Below are positions 29,210 through 39,175 of a stretch of DNA of 64,000 nt, piece after piece; the stretch's first letter is position 1; each line of letters starts with the position of its first letter. Source of the stretch: Massilia sp. (GTDB taxonomy: Bacteria > Pseudomonadota > Gammaproteobacteria > Burkholderiales > Burkholderiaceae_D); contig JANYGW010000173.1 in NCBI GenBank assembly GCA_025359245.1, positions 1 through 64,000 on the forward strand, read 5' to 3'. The notes below the pieces were generated by a model that was given only the letters and a program-made list of their open reading frames with translations, was not told the DNA's origin and did no database searches. The translations under genes were made by a program, and so were the position numbers.

Positions 29210-30104
29210 ACTGGCGGGCGTGAGCAAGTCGTTCGGCCAGATCGAGGCCATCCGCGACGTGACGCTGCACATCCGGCAGGGCGAACTGTTCGGCCTGACC
29301 GGCCACAACGGCGCCGGCAAGAGCACGCTGTTCAAGCTGATGCTCGGCCTGTTGCCGGCCTCTGCCGGCTCGGTGCGGGTCGGCGGCGTCGATACGGCCA
29401 GCGCGGCGTTCCGCCAGGTGCGGCGCCGCATCGGCTACCTGCCCGAGACCTTCGTCAGCTACGACAACCTGTCCGGCCTGGAAGTGCTGCGCTTGTTCGC
29501 CGACCTGAAGAAAGTGCCGCGCACGGCCTGCGCCGACGTGCTGGCCCTGGTCGGCCTGCAGGACGCCGGCGAGCGCCGCCTGCACACGTATTCGAAGGGC
29601 ATGCGCCAGCGGCTCGGCTTCGCGCAGGTGCTGCTGGGCGACCCGGACCTGATTTTCCTCGATGAACCGACCAACGGGCTGGACCCGGAGGGGATCGCCG
29701 ATTTCTATGTCGTGCTGAAAGCGGCCCAGGCGCGCGGCGCCACCATCGTGATCACTTCGCACATCCTGGCCGAAATCCAGGACCGGGTCGACCGCCTGGT
29801 GATCCTGCACGCGGGCCGGGTGGCCGCGCTTGGCACGCTGGCCGAGCTGCGCGCGCTGCATGTGCTGCCGTCGCTGATCGAGCTGCGCCTCAAGCCCGGC
29901 CATGGCGCTGGCAATGCGCTGTCGCACATCGCGGGGCTGCAAGTGCGGGTTGACGGCGACCTGGCCAGCATCGCGTGCCAGGCCGGCCAGAAGGCGCAGG
30001 TGATGGCCGCGCTGGCGCCGATGATGCTGGACGTGACGATCCGCGAGCCGTCGCTGGAAGACCTGTTTCTCGGATACGGAGGCATGCATGAACGCGCGCA
30101 TTGA
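29190..30104 (+). CDS. nosF: NosF ABC transporter ATPase
   Basis: GHNGAGKSTLFKLMLGLLPASAGSV (Walker A), YSKGMRQRLGFAQVLLGDPDLIFLDEPTNGLDPEG. Confidence 0.95.
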   Translation: MTNMPIELAGVSKSFGQIEAIRDVTLHIRQGELFGLTGHNGAGKSTLFKLMLGLLPASAGSVRVGGVDTASAAFRQVRRRIGYLPETFVSYDNLSGLEVLRLFADLKKVPRTACADVLALVGLQDAGERRLHTYSKGMRQRLGFAQVLLGDPDLIFLDEPTNGLDPEGIADFYVVLKAAQARGATIVITSHILAEIQDRVDRLVILHAGRVAALGTLAELRALHVLPSLIELRLKPGHGAGNALSHIAGLQVRVDGDLASIACQAGQKAQVMAALAPMMLDVTIREPSLEDLFLGYGGMHERAH

Positions 30105-30924
30105 CTGGAGCCAGGTGCGCGTCATCGCGGCCAAGGAGTTCCGCGACCGCATCCGCAACCGCTGGGTGCTGGCGGTGGCAATCATCTTCGCGCTGTTTGC
30201 GCTGGCGATCGCTTATTTCGGCGCGTCGCAGCAGGGCGAAGTCGGCTTTCGCAGCGTCGACGTGACTGTCTCCAGCCTGGTCAGCCTGGTGATCTACCTG
30301 GTGCCGCTGATCGCGCTGATCCTCGGCTACGACGCGGTCGTCGGCGAGAAGGAGCGCGGCTCGCTCGAACTGATGCTGTCGATGCCGATCACCCGCTTCG
30401 AGATCCTGCTGGGGAAATACCTGGGCCTGGCCGCCGCGCTGGCCAGTTCCACCGTGATCGGCTTCGGCGCCGGGCTGCTGCCGCTGGCGTCGGAACTGAG
30501 CGTCAACGACGGCTTCCACTACGCCGGGTTTGTCGGCAGCGCTATCCTGATGGGACTGGCCTTCCTGAGCATCTCGATGCTGGTGTCGGTGGTCGCGCTC
30601 GACCGCGTGCGCGCCAGCGGCGCGGCGATCGCGCTGTGGTTCTTCTTCGTACTGATTTTCGACCTGCTGCTGATGGGCGCCCTGGTGCTCAGCCAGGGCA
30701 GCCTGGGCAGCGGCTGGTTCGCCGCGCTGCTGATGCTCAATCCGGCCGACGTGTTCCGCCTGCTGAACATCTTCAGCTCGGAGCAGGTGCAGAGCATGTA
30801 CGGTCTGGCCACTGTCATGCCGGACCGCCTGACCAATCCGTGGGCGCTGCTGGCGATCATGCTTGGCTGGATCGTGGTGCCATTCTTTCTTGCCAACTGG
30901 AGGTTCACATGCAAGCGAAACTGA
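30088..30924 (+). CDS. nosY: NosY ABC transporter permease
   Basis: AAKEFRDRIRNRWVLAVAIIFALFALAIAYFG...LILGYDAVVGEKERGSLELMLSMPITRFEILLGKY. Confidence 0.95.
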   Translation: MNARIDWSQVRVIAAKEFRDRIRNRWVLAVAIIFALFALAIAYFGASQQGEVGFRSVDVTVSSLVSLVIYLVPLIALILGYDAVVGEKERGSLELMLSMPITRFEILLGKYLGLAAALASSTVIGFGAGLLPLASELSVNDGFHYAGFVGSAILMGLAFLSISMLVSVVALDRVRASGAAIALWFFFVLIFDLLLMGALVLSQGSLGSGWFAALLMLNPADVFRLLNIFSSEQVQSMYGLATVMPDRLTNPWALLAIMLGWIVVPFFLANWRFTCKRN

Positions 30925-31418
30925 AGCGGGCCGCCTTGGCGCTGACCGTGATGACCGTGCTGGGCGCGTGCGGCCAAAGCGCATTGACCGCCACTGCCCA
31001 GGAGCCGACCAAGGATACGGCGTGCGCACTGGACGGCATGGTGCTCAAGGATTTTCCCGGTTCGAAGGCGCAGATCCAGTACGCCGAAGGCAAGCCCGAT
31101 TACTACTGCGACTTGATGGAACTGTTCGCGGTGATGCTGGCGCCGGAGAACAAGCGGCGCGTGGCCGACGTGTTCGTGCAGGACATGGGCAAGGCCGACT
31201 GGGCCAATCCGGTTGGCCACTGGATCGTGGCCAAGGACGCTCTGTATGTCGTCGGCAGTAAAAAGCAGGGCTCGATGGGGCCGACCTTCGGCGCGTTTTC
31301 GAACGCGCAGGATGCGGCCGCCTTCGTGCAAAAGGAGGGTGGCAAGGTGCTGCCCTTCAACCAGATTACGGCAGCGATGCTGGATACACGCGGCGCGATG
31401 GATGATGCGCACCACTGA
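30909..31418 (+). CDS. nosL: NosL copper chaperone lipoprotein
   Basis: MQAKLKRAALALTVMTVLGACGQS lipobox, CALDGMVLKDFPGSKAQIQYAEGKPDYYCDLMELFAVML. Confidence 0.93.
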   Translation: MQAKLKRAALALTVMTVLGACGQSALTATAQEPTKDTACALDGMVLKDFPGSKAQIQYAEGKPDYYCDLMELFAVMLAPENKRRVADVFVQDMGKADWANPVGHWIVAKDALYVVGSKKQGSMGPTFGAFSNAQDAAAFVQKEGGKVLPFNQITAAMLDTRGAMDDAHH

Positions 31419-31447
31419 TTCTCTTTTTTACACTTTGAAAGTACCTC

Positions 31448-31861
31448 ATGAAAACCAATACCTTGTTATCCCTGTTGATGGTTGTTGCCCTGGCGGCGTG
31501 CAGTAAAAAGGCCGAAGTTCCGGTCGCTCCGGCGGAAACGCCGGTTGTAGTGGCGCCGGCCGTTGTCACGCCGCCGGCCGTTGCCGCGCCGGCGATGGTC
31601 GCGGCCAGTCCGGAAGTACTCGCGGCCGGCGAGAAGGTCTATACCGCCACCTGTTCGGCGTGCCACGCAGCGGCCGTGATGGGCGCGCCGAAACTGGGCG
31701 ACAAAGCGTCGTGGGGCCCGCGCATTGCCAAAGGTGCGCCAGCGCTGTACACCAGCGCCATGGACGGCCTGAAGCTGATGCCTGCGCACGGCGGCAATCC
31801 GGCGTTGAAGGATGCAGAGCTGAAGGCGGCTGTTGATTTCATGGTCAGCAAAGCGCTGTAA
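31448..31861 (+). CDS. c-type cytochrome (c5-like) lipoprotein
   Basis: Lipobox LAAC and CSACHAAAVMGAPKLGDKASWGPRIAKG haem motif. Confidence 0.9.
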   Translation: MKTNTLLSLLMVVALAACSKKAEVPVAPAETPVVVAPAVVTPPAVAAPAMVAASPEVLAAGEKVYTATCSACHAAAVMGAPKLGDKASWGPRIAKGAPALYTSAMDGLKLMPAHGGNPALKDAELKAAVDFMVSKAL

Positions 31862-31908
31862 TGAAATAGGGCTCTGCAAAAATTGCGGTGCCCGAACAAC
31901 AACCCCCA

Positions 31909-31936
31909 CGTCGTCCTCGCCTTCGCAAGGACGACG
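31909..31936. repeat. REP-like palindromic unit
   Basis: CGTCGTCCT-CGCCTTCGCA-AGGACGACG; shares its core with the unit at 36899-36930. Confidence 0.65.
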
Positions 31937-31954
31937 GTTCAACTTTCGTCCGCC

Positions 31955-32965
31955 ATGCGATTTTTCAAAATCATCGCGCTGCTGTTGCTGCTGCAATTGG
32001 CCGCCTGCCAGCGCCCCGAAACCATCCACCACACCAGCGGTCGCGTGTTCGGCACCGTGGTCGACGTCAGCATCTACGGCGGCTCGCCCGAGCGCGCCGC
32101 GCAGGTGAGCGCCACCGTCCTTAACGAATTCGATCGCCTGCACCACAAATTCCACGCCTGGCAACCGAGCATGCTCACCGCGCTCAACGACGCCATCGCG
32201 CGCGGCGAACCCTTTGTCGCCGACGCCGAAATGGTCGGCTTGCTGCAATCGGCAACCGTGCTGGCAAACCGCTCCAACAACCTGTTCAACCCAGCCATCG
32301 GCCACCTGATCCGGCTATGGGGCTTCCAGAGCAGCACCTTTGAGAGCCAGGATCCGCCACCGGCCGAGATCGCCCACTGGGTAGCCGCCAACCCGCGCCT
32401 GTCCGACCTGCGCTACAACGGGAACACCATCACCAGCATCAACAAGGCTGTCATGATCGACTTGGGCGGCTATGCCAAAGGCTACGCGCTCGACCGCGCC
32501 GCGCTGATCCTGCGTGCAGCCAAGGTCAAGGCCGCACTGGTCAACGTGGGCGGCAACGTGCTGGCGATCGGACAGCCGGGCGAGCGCGCGTGGATGGTCG
32601 GGATCCAGGACCCGCGCGGCGACGGCACGCTGGCCAGCATCGCGCTGCACGACAACGAGGCCATGGGAACCAGCGGCGACTACCAGCGCTACTTCGTCAA
32701 GGACGGCAAGCGCCATCCGCACATCATCGACCCGCGCAGCGGCGATACGGTCGACCTGGTGGCGTCGGTGACGATCATTACGTCTGGCGGCACCGACGCC
32801 GGCCTGCGCTCGGACGGCAATTCCAAGCCGCTGTTCATCACTGGACCGGAAGGATGGGAGGCGATGGCGGCCCGGATGGACATGAAGGAAGTGCTACTGA
32901 TTACGGCCGACAAACGCTTCCTGATGACGCCCGCCATGCGTGCCCGGCTAGTCCAAAAGGGCTAG
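31955..32965 (+). CDS. nosX: FAD:protein FMN transferase (ApbE/NosX-like)
   Basis: MRFFKIIALLLLLQLAACQR lipobox, VMIDLGGYAKGYALDRAA, ALVNVGGNVLAIG, DPRSGDTVDLVASVTIITSGGTDAG. Confidence 0.9.
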   Translation: MRFFKIIALLLLLQLAACQRPETIHHTSGRVFGTVVDVSIYGGSPERAAQVSATVLNEFDRLHHKFHAWQPSMLTALNDAIARGEPFVADAEMVGLLQSATVLANRSNNLFNPAIGHLIRLWGFQSSTFESQDPPPAEIAHWVAANPRLSDLRYNGNTITSINKAVMIDLGGYAKGYALDRAALILRAAKVKAALVNVGGNVLAIGQPGERAWMVGIQDPRGDGTLASIALHDNEAMGTSGDYQRYFVKDGKRHPHIIDPRSGDTVDLVASVTIITSGGTDAGLRSDGNSKPLFITGPEGWEAMAARMDMKEVLLITADKRFLMTPAMRARLVQKG

Positions 32966-33094
32966 GCAGACTAGTCCTTATCGAAGGAGTAATTCGACTT
33001 CTTGCCAATACTCAGGCCGTACCTCTCTGCGTAGACTGGAACCATCGACGTTGTGGTTCCGACGTTTCCATTTCCAAGCACGCGTGGAGGCAGC

Positions 33095-36000
33095 ATGAGT
33101 CATTTTCTGGATAGGCTGAAGTTCTTCAATAAACCCAAGGAGACGTTCTCGGACGGCCACGGCGCCGTCGTCCACGAGGACCGCACCTGGGAAAACGCCT
33201 ATCGCCAGCGCTGGCAGCACGACAAAATCGTGCGTTCGACGCACGGCGTCAACTGCACCGGCTCCTGCAGCTGGAAGGTGTATGTCAAGAACGGCCTGAT
33301 TACCTGGGAAACCCAGCAGACCGACTATCCGCGCACCCGTCCCGACCTGCCCAACCACGAACCGCGCGGCTGCCCGCGCGGCGCCAGCTATTCCTGGTAC
33401 GTGTATTCGGCCCAGCGCGTCAAGTACCCGATCGTGCGCGGCCGGCTGATGGAAATGTGGCGCGAGGCGCGCGTGACGATGGATCCGGTGACGGCCTGGG
33501 ACTATATCAGCCAGGATCCGGTGCGCGCCAAGTCGTACAAGTCGATCCGCGGCCTGGGCGGCTTCGTGCGCGCCAAATGGGACGACGTCAACGAAATCAT
33601 CGCCGCCGCGAACGCGTTCACAATCAAGAAATACGGACCTGACCGCATCGTCGGCTTCTCCCCGATTCCGGCAATGTCGATGGTGAGCTACGCGGCCGGA
33701 ACCCGTTACCTGTCGCTGATCGGCGGCGTGGCGCTGTCGTTCTACGACTGGTATTGCGACCTGCCGCCGGCCAGCCCGCAGGTGTGGGGCGAACAGACCG
33801 ACGTGCCCGAATCGGCCGACTGGTACAACTCCACCTTCCTGATGGTGTGGGGCTCGAACGTGCCGATGACGCGCACGCCCGACGCCCACTTCTACACCGA
33901 GGTGCGCTACAAGGGCACCAAGACAGTGGCGGTGTCGTCCGACTTCGGCGAGATGGCCAAGTTCGGCGACATCTGGCTGGCGCCCAAGCAGGGCACCGAT
34001 GCCGCGCTGGCGCTGGCGATGGGCCACGTGGTGCTCAAGGAGTTTCACGCCAACGGCGGTTCGGACTACTTCCGCGGCTACGTCAAGCAATACACCGATT
34101 TTCCGATGCTGGTGACGCTGATCGAAAGGAACGGCGCGCTGGTGCCGGACTACTTCCTGCGCGCCTCGCACCTGGCCAACAACCTCGATGAGAACAACAA
34201 TCCGGAATGGAAGACCCTGGTCATCGACGAAGCAACCGGCGCCATCTGCGCGCCGGGCGGCTCGATCGGCTTTCGCTGGGGCGAGTCTGGCCGCTGGAAC
34301 CTGGAACAGAAGGAGGGCACCAGCGGACGCGCGATCGATCCGCTGCTGTCCCTGATCACCTGCAGCGATGCCGTCGTCGATGTCGGCTTCGCCTATTTCG
34401 GCGGCAAAGATGCCGAAGACATGCTGGCGCGCCGCGTGCCGGTTAAGAAAATCCTGCTGGCCGACGGCAGCACCGCCACCGTGGCCACCGTGTTCGACCT
34501 GACGCTGGCCAACTACGGCATCGACCGCGGCCTGGGCGGCGCCAACGTCGCCACCAGCTATGACGACGATGTACCGTACACGCCGGCCTGGCAGGTCAAG
34601 CATACCGGCGTCAAGGCGGCCGACGTGATCACCGTGGCGCGCCAGTTCGCCGAAAACGCCGACAAGACCCATGGCAAGAGCATGGTCATCGTCGGCGCGG
34701 CGCTGAACCACTGGTATCACATGGACATGACCTACCGCGGCATCATCAACCTGCTGATGATGTGCGGCTGCGTGGGCCAGTCCGGCGGCGGCTGGGCGCA
34801 TTACGTGGGCCAGGAAAAGCTGCGTCCGCAGACCGGCTGGACCCCGCTCGCGTTTGCCCAGGACTGGAACCGTCCGATGCGCCAGATGAACGGCACCTCG
34901 TTCTTCTATGCCCACACCAGCCAGTGGCGCCATGAAAAGCTGCACATCGAGGAAATCGCCTCGCCGTCGGCCAGCGTGCCGAAGGAGCCGATGGCGCTGA
35001 TCGACTACAACGCCAAGGCCGAGCGCATGGGCTGGCTGCCGTCGGCCCCGCAGCTCGAGACCAATCCGCTCGAAGTGACGCGCGCCGCCAAGGCCGCGGG
35101 CATGGATCCGGCGGCCTACGCGGTAGATCAAATCAAGGCCGGCAAGCTCAATTTCTCGTGCGACGACCCGGACAATCCGGCCAACTTTCCGCGCAATATG
35201 TTCGTCTGGCGCTCGAACATCATGGGCAGTTCGGGCAAGGGCCACGAGTACTTCCTCAAGTACCTGCTGGGCACCCAGAACGCCTTGATGAGCGACGAAA
35301 CCAACTGCATCAAGCCGCGCGACGTCAAGATCCGTCCGGCGGCCGAGGGCAAGCTGGACCTGCTGGTGGTGCTGGACTTCCGCATGTCGACTACCTGCCT
35401 GTATGGCGACATCGTGCTGCCGACCGCCACCTGGTACGAAAAGGACGACCTGAACACGTCCGACATGCATCCCTTCATCCACCCCTTGTCGGAAGCGGTG
35501 CAGCCACTGTGGCAATCGAAGTCGGACTGGGAAATCTACAAGGGCATCGCCGAGAAGTTTTCGGAGATCGGCGGCGAGTACCTGGGCACCCAGACCGACT
35601 TGATCCTGACTCCGCTGATGCACGATACCCCGGGCGAGCTTGGCCAGCCATTCGATCCCAAGGATTGGCGCGCCGGCGAATGCGAGCCGATTCCCGGCAA
35701 GACGATGCCGAACCTGACCGTGGTCGAGCGCAATTACAAGGACGTGTACAAAAAATTCACCTCGATCGGACCGCTGCTCGAAAAGCTGGGCAACGGCGGC
35801 AAGGGCATCGGCTGGAAGACCGAACACGAAGTCGACGTCCTGCGCGGCATCAACCGCACTGTGCTCGAAGAGGGCGTGTCGAAGGGCCAGCCGCGCCTGA
35901 ATACCGCGATTGATGCGGCCGAGATGATTCTGTCGCTGGCGCCGGAGACCAACGGCCACGTGGCCGTCAAGGCCTGGGCCGCGCTGTCGAAGATGACGGG

Positions 36001-36802
36001 ACGCGACCACACGCACCTGGCGCTGCCGCGCGAGCACGACACGATCCGCTTTCGCGACGTGCAGGCGCAGCCGCGCAAGATCATTTCGTCGCCGACCTGG
36101 TCGGGCCTGGAGTCGGAAGAAGTCAGCTACAGCGCCGGCTACACCAACGTGCACGAGATGATCCCATGGCGCACCTTGACCGGGCGCCAGCAGTTCTACC
36201 AGGATCACCTGTGGATGCGCGATTTCGGCGAAGGCCTGTGCGTGTACAAGCCGGCCATCAATACCAAGACGACGGCGCAGATGCTGGGCGCGAAGCCGAA
36301 CGGGAACAAGGAAATTGCGCTCAACTTCATCACGCCGCACCAGAAGTGGGGCATCCATTCGACCTACTCGGACAATCTGCGCATGCTGACCTTGTCGCGC
36401 GGCGGGCCGCACGTGTGGCTGTCGGAGGACGACGCCAAGATCGCCGGCATCGTCGACAACGACTGGATCGAGGTGTTCAATGTGAATGGCACGCTGACGG
36501 CGCGGGCGGTGGTGAGCCAGCGCGTGCCGCAGGGGATGACCTTGATGTACCACGCGCAGGAAAAGATCATCAACACGCCGGGGGCGGAGCTGTCGGGCAA
36601 GCGCGGCGGCATCCACAACTCGGTCACGCGCACGGTGACCAAACCGACCCACATGATCGGCGGCTACGCGCAACTGTCGTGGGGCTTCAACTACTACGGC
36701 ACGGTCGGATCGAACCGCGATGAGTTTGTGTTGGTCCGCAAGATGGAGAAGGTCGAGTGGCTCGAAGGGCCGCTGGTGGAAGCCACCGAAACCGTCGGCT
36801 GA
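33095..36802 (+). CDS. narG: respiratory nitrate reductase alpha subunit
   Basis: MSHFLDRLKFFNKPKETFSDGHGAVVHEDRTWENAYRQRWQHDKIVRSTHGVNCTGSCSWKVYVKNGLITWETQQTDYP... Confidence 0.98.
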   Translation: MSHFLDRLKFFNKPKETFSDGHGAVVHEDRTWENAYRQRWQHDKIVRSTHGVNCTGSCSWKVYVKNGLITWETQQTDYPRTRPDLPNHEPRGCPRGASYSWYVYSAQRVKYPIVRGRLMEMWREARVTMDPVTAWDYISQDPVRAKSYKSIRGLGGFVRAKWDDVNEIIAAANAFTIKKYGPDRIVGFSPIPAMSMVSYAAGTRYLSLIGGVALSFYDWYCDLPPASPQVWGEQTDVPESADWYNSTFLMVWGSNVPMTRTPDAHFYTEVRYKGTKTVAVSSDFGEMAKFGDIWLAPKQGTDAALALAMGHVVLKEFHANGGSDYFRGYVKQYTDFPMLVTLIERNGALVPDYFLRASHLANNLDENNNPEWKTLVIDEATGAICAPGGSIGFRWGESGRWNLEQKEGTSGRAIDPLLSLITCSDAVVDVGFAYFGGKDAEDMLARRVPVKKILLADGSTATVATVFDLTLANYGIDRGLGGANVATSYDDDVPYTPAWQVKHTGVKAADVITVARQFAENADKTHGKSMVIVGAALNHWYHMDMTYRGIINLLMMCGCVGQSGGGWAHYVGQEKLRPQTGWTPLAFAQDWNRPMRQMNGTSFFYAHTSQWRHEKLHIEEIASPSASVPKEPMALIDYNAKAERMGWLPSAPQLETNPLEVTRAAKAAGMDPAAYAVDQIKAGKLNFSCDDPDNPANFPRNMFVWRSNIMGSSGKGHEYFLKYLLGTQNALMSDETNCIKPRDVKIRPAAEGKLDLLVVLDFRMSTTCLYGDIVLPTATWYEKDDLNTSDMHPFIHPLSEAVQPLWQSKSDWEIYKGIAEKFSEIGGEYLGTQTDLILTPLMHDTPGELGQPFDPKDWRAGECEPIPGKTMPNLTVVERNYKDVYKKFTSIGPLLEKLGNGGKGIGWKTEHEVDVLRGINRTVLEEGVSKGQPRLNTAIDAAEMILSLAPETNGHVAVKAWAALSKMTGRDHTHLALPREHDTIRFRDVQAQPRKIISSPTWSGLESEEVSYSAGYTNVHEMIPWRTLTGRQQFYQDHLWMRDFGEGLCVYKPAINTKTTAQMLGAKPNGNKEIALNFITPHQKWGIHSTYSDNLRMLTLSRGGPHVWLSEDDAKIAGIVDNDWIEVFNVNGTLTARAVVSQRVPQGMTLMYHAQEKIINTPGAELSGKRGGIHNSVTRTVTKPTHMIGGYAQLSWGFNYYGTVGSNRDEFVLVRKMEKVEWLEGPLVEATETVG

Positions 36803-36826
36803 CCCTTCACCGCAACCCCAATCAAC

Positions 36827-36930
36827 ATCGTCCCTGCGAAGGCGGGGACCCATGGCACGGCTGCACAGAGGTGGAATTGGTGATAGCACAGAACATATGT
36901 GCTATGGGTCCTCGCCTTCGCAAGGACGAT
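36827..36930. repeat. inverted pair of REP-like elements (32-nt arms, 40-nt spacer)
   Basis: Arm 1 (36827-36858) ATCGTCCCTGCGAAGGCGGGGACCCATGGCAC. Arm 2 (36899-36930) reverse complement ATCGTCCTTGCGAAGGCGAGGACCCATAGCAC. Confidence 0.8.
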
Positions 36931-36949
36931 GCGAAAACGGAGCAAACGT

Positions 36950-38497
36950 ATGAAAATCAGAGCGCAAATCGGCATGGTCCTGAACCTGGACAAGTGCATC
37001 GGCTGCCACACCTGTTCGGTCACCTGCAAGAACGTATGGACCAGCCGCGACGGCGTGGAATACGCGTGGTTCAACAATGTCGAAACCAAACCGGGTATCG
37101 GCTACCCGAAGGAATGGGAAAACCAGGACAAATGGAACGGCGGCTGGAAACGCACGGCCGCCGGCAAGATCGAACCGCGCCAGGGCAGCCGCCTGAAAAT
37201 CCTGGCCAATATCTTCGCCAACCCGAACCTGCCCGCCATCGACGAATACTACGAGCCGTTCACCTACGACTACGAGCGCCTGCAAAACGCGCCGCTGTCG
37301 GAAACCCCGCCGACCGCGCGCCCGGTCTCGGTCCTGACCGGCAAAAAAATGGACAAGATCGAATGGGGCCCGAACTGGGAAGATGACCTGGGTGGCGAAT
37401 TCGCCGCGCGCAGCAAGGACAAGCTGTTCGACAATATGCAGAAGGAGATGTACGGCACCTTCGAGAACACCTTCATGATGTACTTGCCGCGCCTGTGCGA
37501 GCACTGCCTGAACCCGACCTGCGTGGCGTCGTGCCCGTCCGGCTCCGTGTACAAGCGCGAGGACGACGGCATCGTGCTGATCGACCAGGACAAGTGCCGC
37601 GGCTGGCGCATGTGCATCTCCGGCTGCCCGTACAAGAAGATCTATTACAACTGGTCGTCCGGCAAAGCCGAAAAATGCACCTTCTGCTATCCGCGCATCG
37701 AAGCGGGGCAGCCGACGGTATGCTCGGAGACCTGCGTCGGGCGCATCCGCTACCTGGGCGTGCTGCTATACGACGCCGACCAGATCGAGGCCGCCGCGTC
37801 GGTCGCCGACGAGCGCGACCTGTACAAGTCGCAACTGGGCCTGTTCCTCGATCCGCACGACCCGGCCATCATCGAGGAAGCGCGGCGCCAGGGCATTCCC
37901 GATTCGTGGCTGGAGTCGGCCAAGCGCTCTCCCGTGTACAAGATGGCGGTCGAGTGGAAGGTGGCGTTTCCGCTGCATCCCGAGTACCGGACCTTGCCGA
38001 TGGTGTGGTACATCCCGCCGCTGTCGCCGATTCAGGCCGCCGCCGAATCGGGAAAGATGGGCATGAACGGCATCCTGCCCGACACCAGCAGCCTGCGCAT
38101 TCCGGTGCAGTACCTGGCCAACCTGCTGACCGCCGGCGACCAGCCGCCGATCATCCACGCGCTGGACCGCATGCTGGCCATGCGCGCCTACATGCGCAGC
38201 AAGAGTGTGGACAAGGTTGAAAACCTGGAAGTGCTCAAGCAGGTCGGATTGAGCCGCGAAATGGTCGAGGACATGTACCACATCATGGCGATCGCCAATT
38301 ACGAGGACCGGTTCGTGATCCCCAGCAGCCACAAGGAGATGGCCGAGGACAGCTTCAACGAGAAGGGTTCGTGCGGCTTCAGCTTCGGTAACGGCTGCTC
38401 CGACGGCATCACCGACACCAGCTTGTTCGGCAAGAAGAAGCAGGGTTCGACCAACTTCATCTCGATGCCAAAATCGCGCAAGAAACAGGAAGCATGA
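36950..38497 (+). CDS. narH: respiratory nitrate reductase beta subunit (Fe-S)
   Basis: MKIRAQIGMVLNLDKCIGCHTCSVTCKNVWTSRDGVEYAWFNNVETKPGIGYP; CEHCLNPTCVASCPSGSVYKREDDGIVLIDQDKCRGWRMCISGCPYKKIYYNW. Confidence 0.98.
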   Translation: MKIRAQIGMVLNLDKCIGCHTCSVTCKNVWTSRDGVEYAWFNNVETKPGIGYPKEWENQDKWNGGWKRTAAGKIEPRQGSRLKILANIFANPNLPAIDEYYEPFTYDYERLQNAPLSETPPTARPVSVLTGKKMDKIEWGPNWEDDLGGEFAARSKDKLFDNMQKEMYGTFENTFMMYLPRLCEHCLNPTCVASCPSGSVYKREDDGIVLIDQDKCRGWRMCISGCPYKKIYYNWSSGKAEKCTFCYPRIEAGQPTVCSETCVGRIRYLGVLLYDADQIEAAASVADERDLYKSQLGLFLDPHDPAIIEEARRQGIPDSWLESAKRSPVYKMAVEWKVAFPLHPEYRTLPMVWYIPPLSPIQAAAESGKMGMNGILPDTSSLRIPVQYLANLLTAGDQPPIIHALDRMLAMRAYMRSKSVDKVENLEVLKQVGLSREMVEDMYHIMAIANYEDRFVIPSSHKEMAEDSFNEKGSCGFSFGNGCSDGITDTSLFGKKKQGSTNFISMPKSRKKQEA

Positions 38498-39165
38498 CCA
38501 TGAAAGCCACGCGCCACTACCAGGTTTTGTCCGCGCTGTTGCTGTATCCGGAAGCCGAATTGGTTGCCAGCCTGTCGGCCCTTGCCGGCGTGATGGCGGC
38601 CAGGCCGTCCTTGCACGCGCCGCTGCTGCCGCTGTTTGCCTACCTGGGCGACACGCGCCTGATCGACCTGCAGCAAAATTATGTGATGACGTTCGACCGC
38701 AATCCGTCGCATTCGCTGCACCTGTTCGAGCATATCCACGGCGAGTCGCGCGACCGCGGCCAGGCCATGGTCGACCTGATGGAGGAATACAAGAAGCACG
38801 GATTGATCATGACGGGCGACGACCTGCCGGACTTTGTGCCGCTGTTCCTCGAATTCCTGTCGCAGCAAACCGTGGCCGAATCGGCGCGCCTGCTGTCCGA
38901 CGCGATCCACGTGCTGGCGCACATCGGCCGCAAGCTGGCCGCCAACGGCAGCCCGTATGCGGGGGTGTTTACGGTGCTCGAGCAACTGAGCCCGGTCGCG
39001 GCCGAGGCCTTGACCGAGCCGCCGGTGCGCGACATGGACGAGGCGCTCGAGACCTTCGGGCCCGGAGCGGACGGCGTCGAGCCGCTGCTGAAGAAGTCCG
39101 GCGTTCCGGGCACGCATCCGATCAATTTCTATCCCAAGTCGCGCACTGCCGGCGCGGGCGCTTAA
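38494..39165 (+). CDS. narJ: nitrate reductase assembly chaperone
   Basis: YQVLSALLLYPEAELVASL...YVMTFDRNPSHSLHLFEHIHGESRDRGQAMVDLMEEYKKHGL. Confidence 0.95.
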   Translation: MTMKATRHYQVLSALLLYPEAELVASLSALAGVMAARPSLHAPLLPLFAYLGDTRLIDLQQNYVMTFDRNPSHSLHLFEHIHGESRDRGQAMVDLMEEYKKHGLIMTGDDLPDFVPLFLEFLSQQTVAESARLLSDAIHVLAHIGRKLAANGSPYAGVFTVLEQLSPVAAEALTEPPVRDMDEALETFGPGADGVEPLLKKSGVPGTHPINFYPKSRTAGAGA

Positions 39166-39175
39166 GGAGCCCTTC

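Noticed and set aside
33014-33021. Single NarL-type heptamer TACCTCT upstream of narG
   Set aside because: One heptamer without a paired partner is expected by chance; not enough to call a site.
32978-36889. 1303-aa minus-strand ORF
   Set aside because: It is the antisense shadow of narG (strong GC3 bias opens a long complementary frame); the plus-strand narG has clear family motifs and the antisense protein has none.
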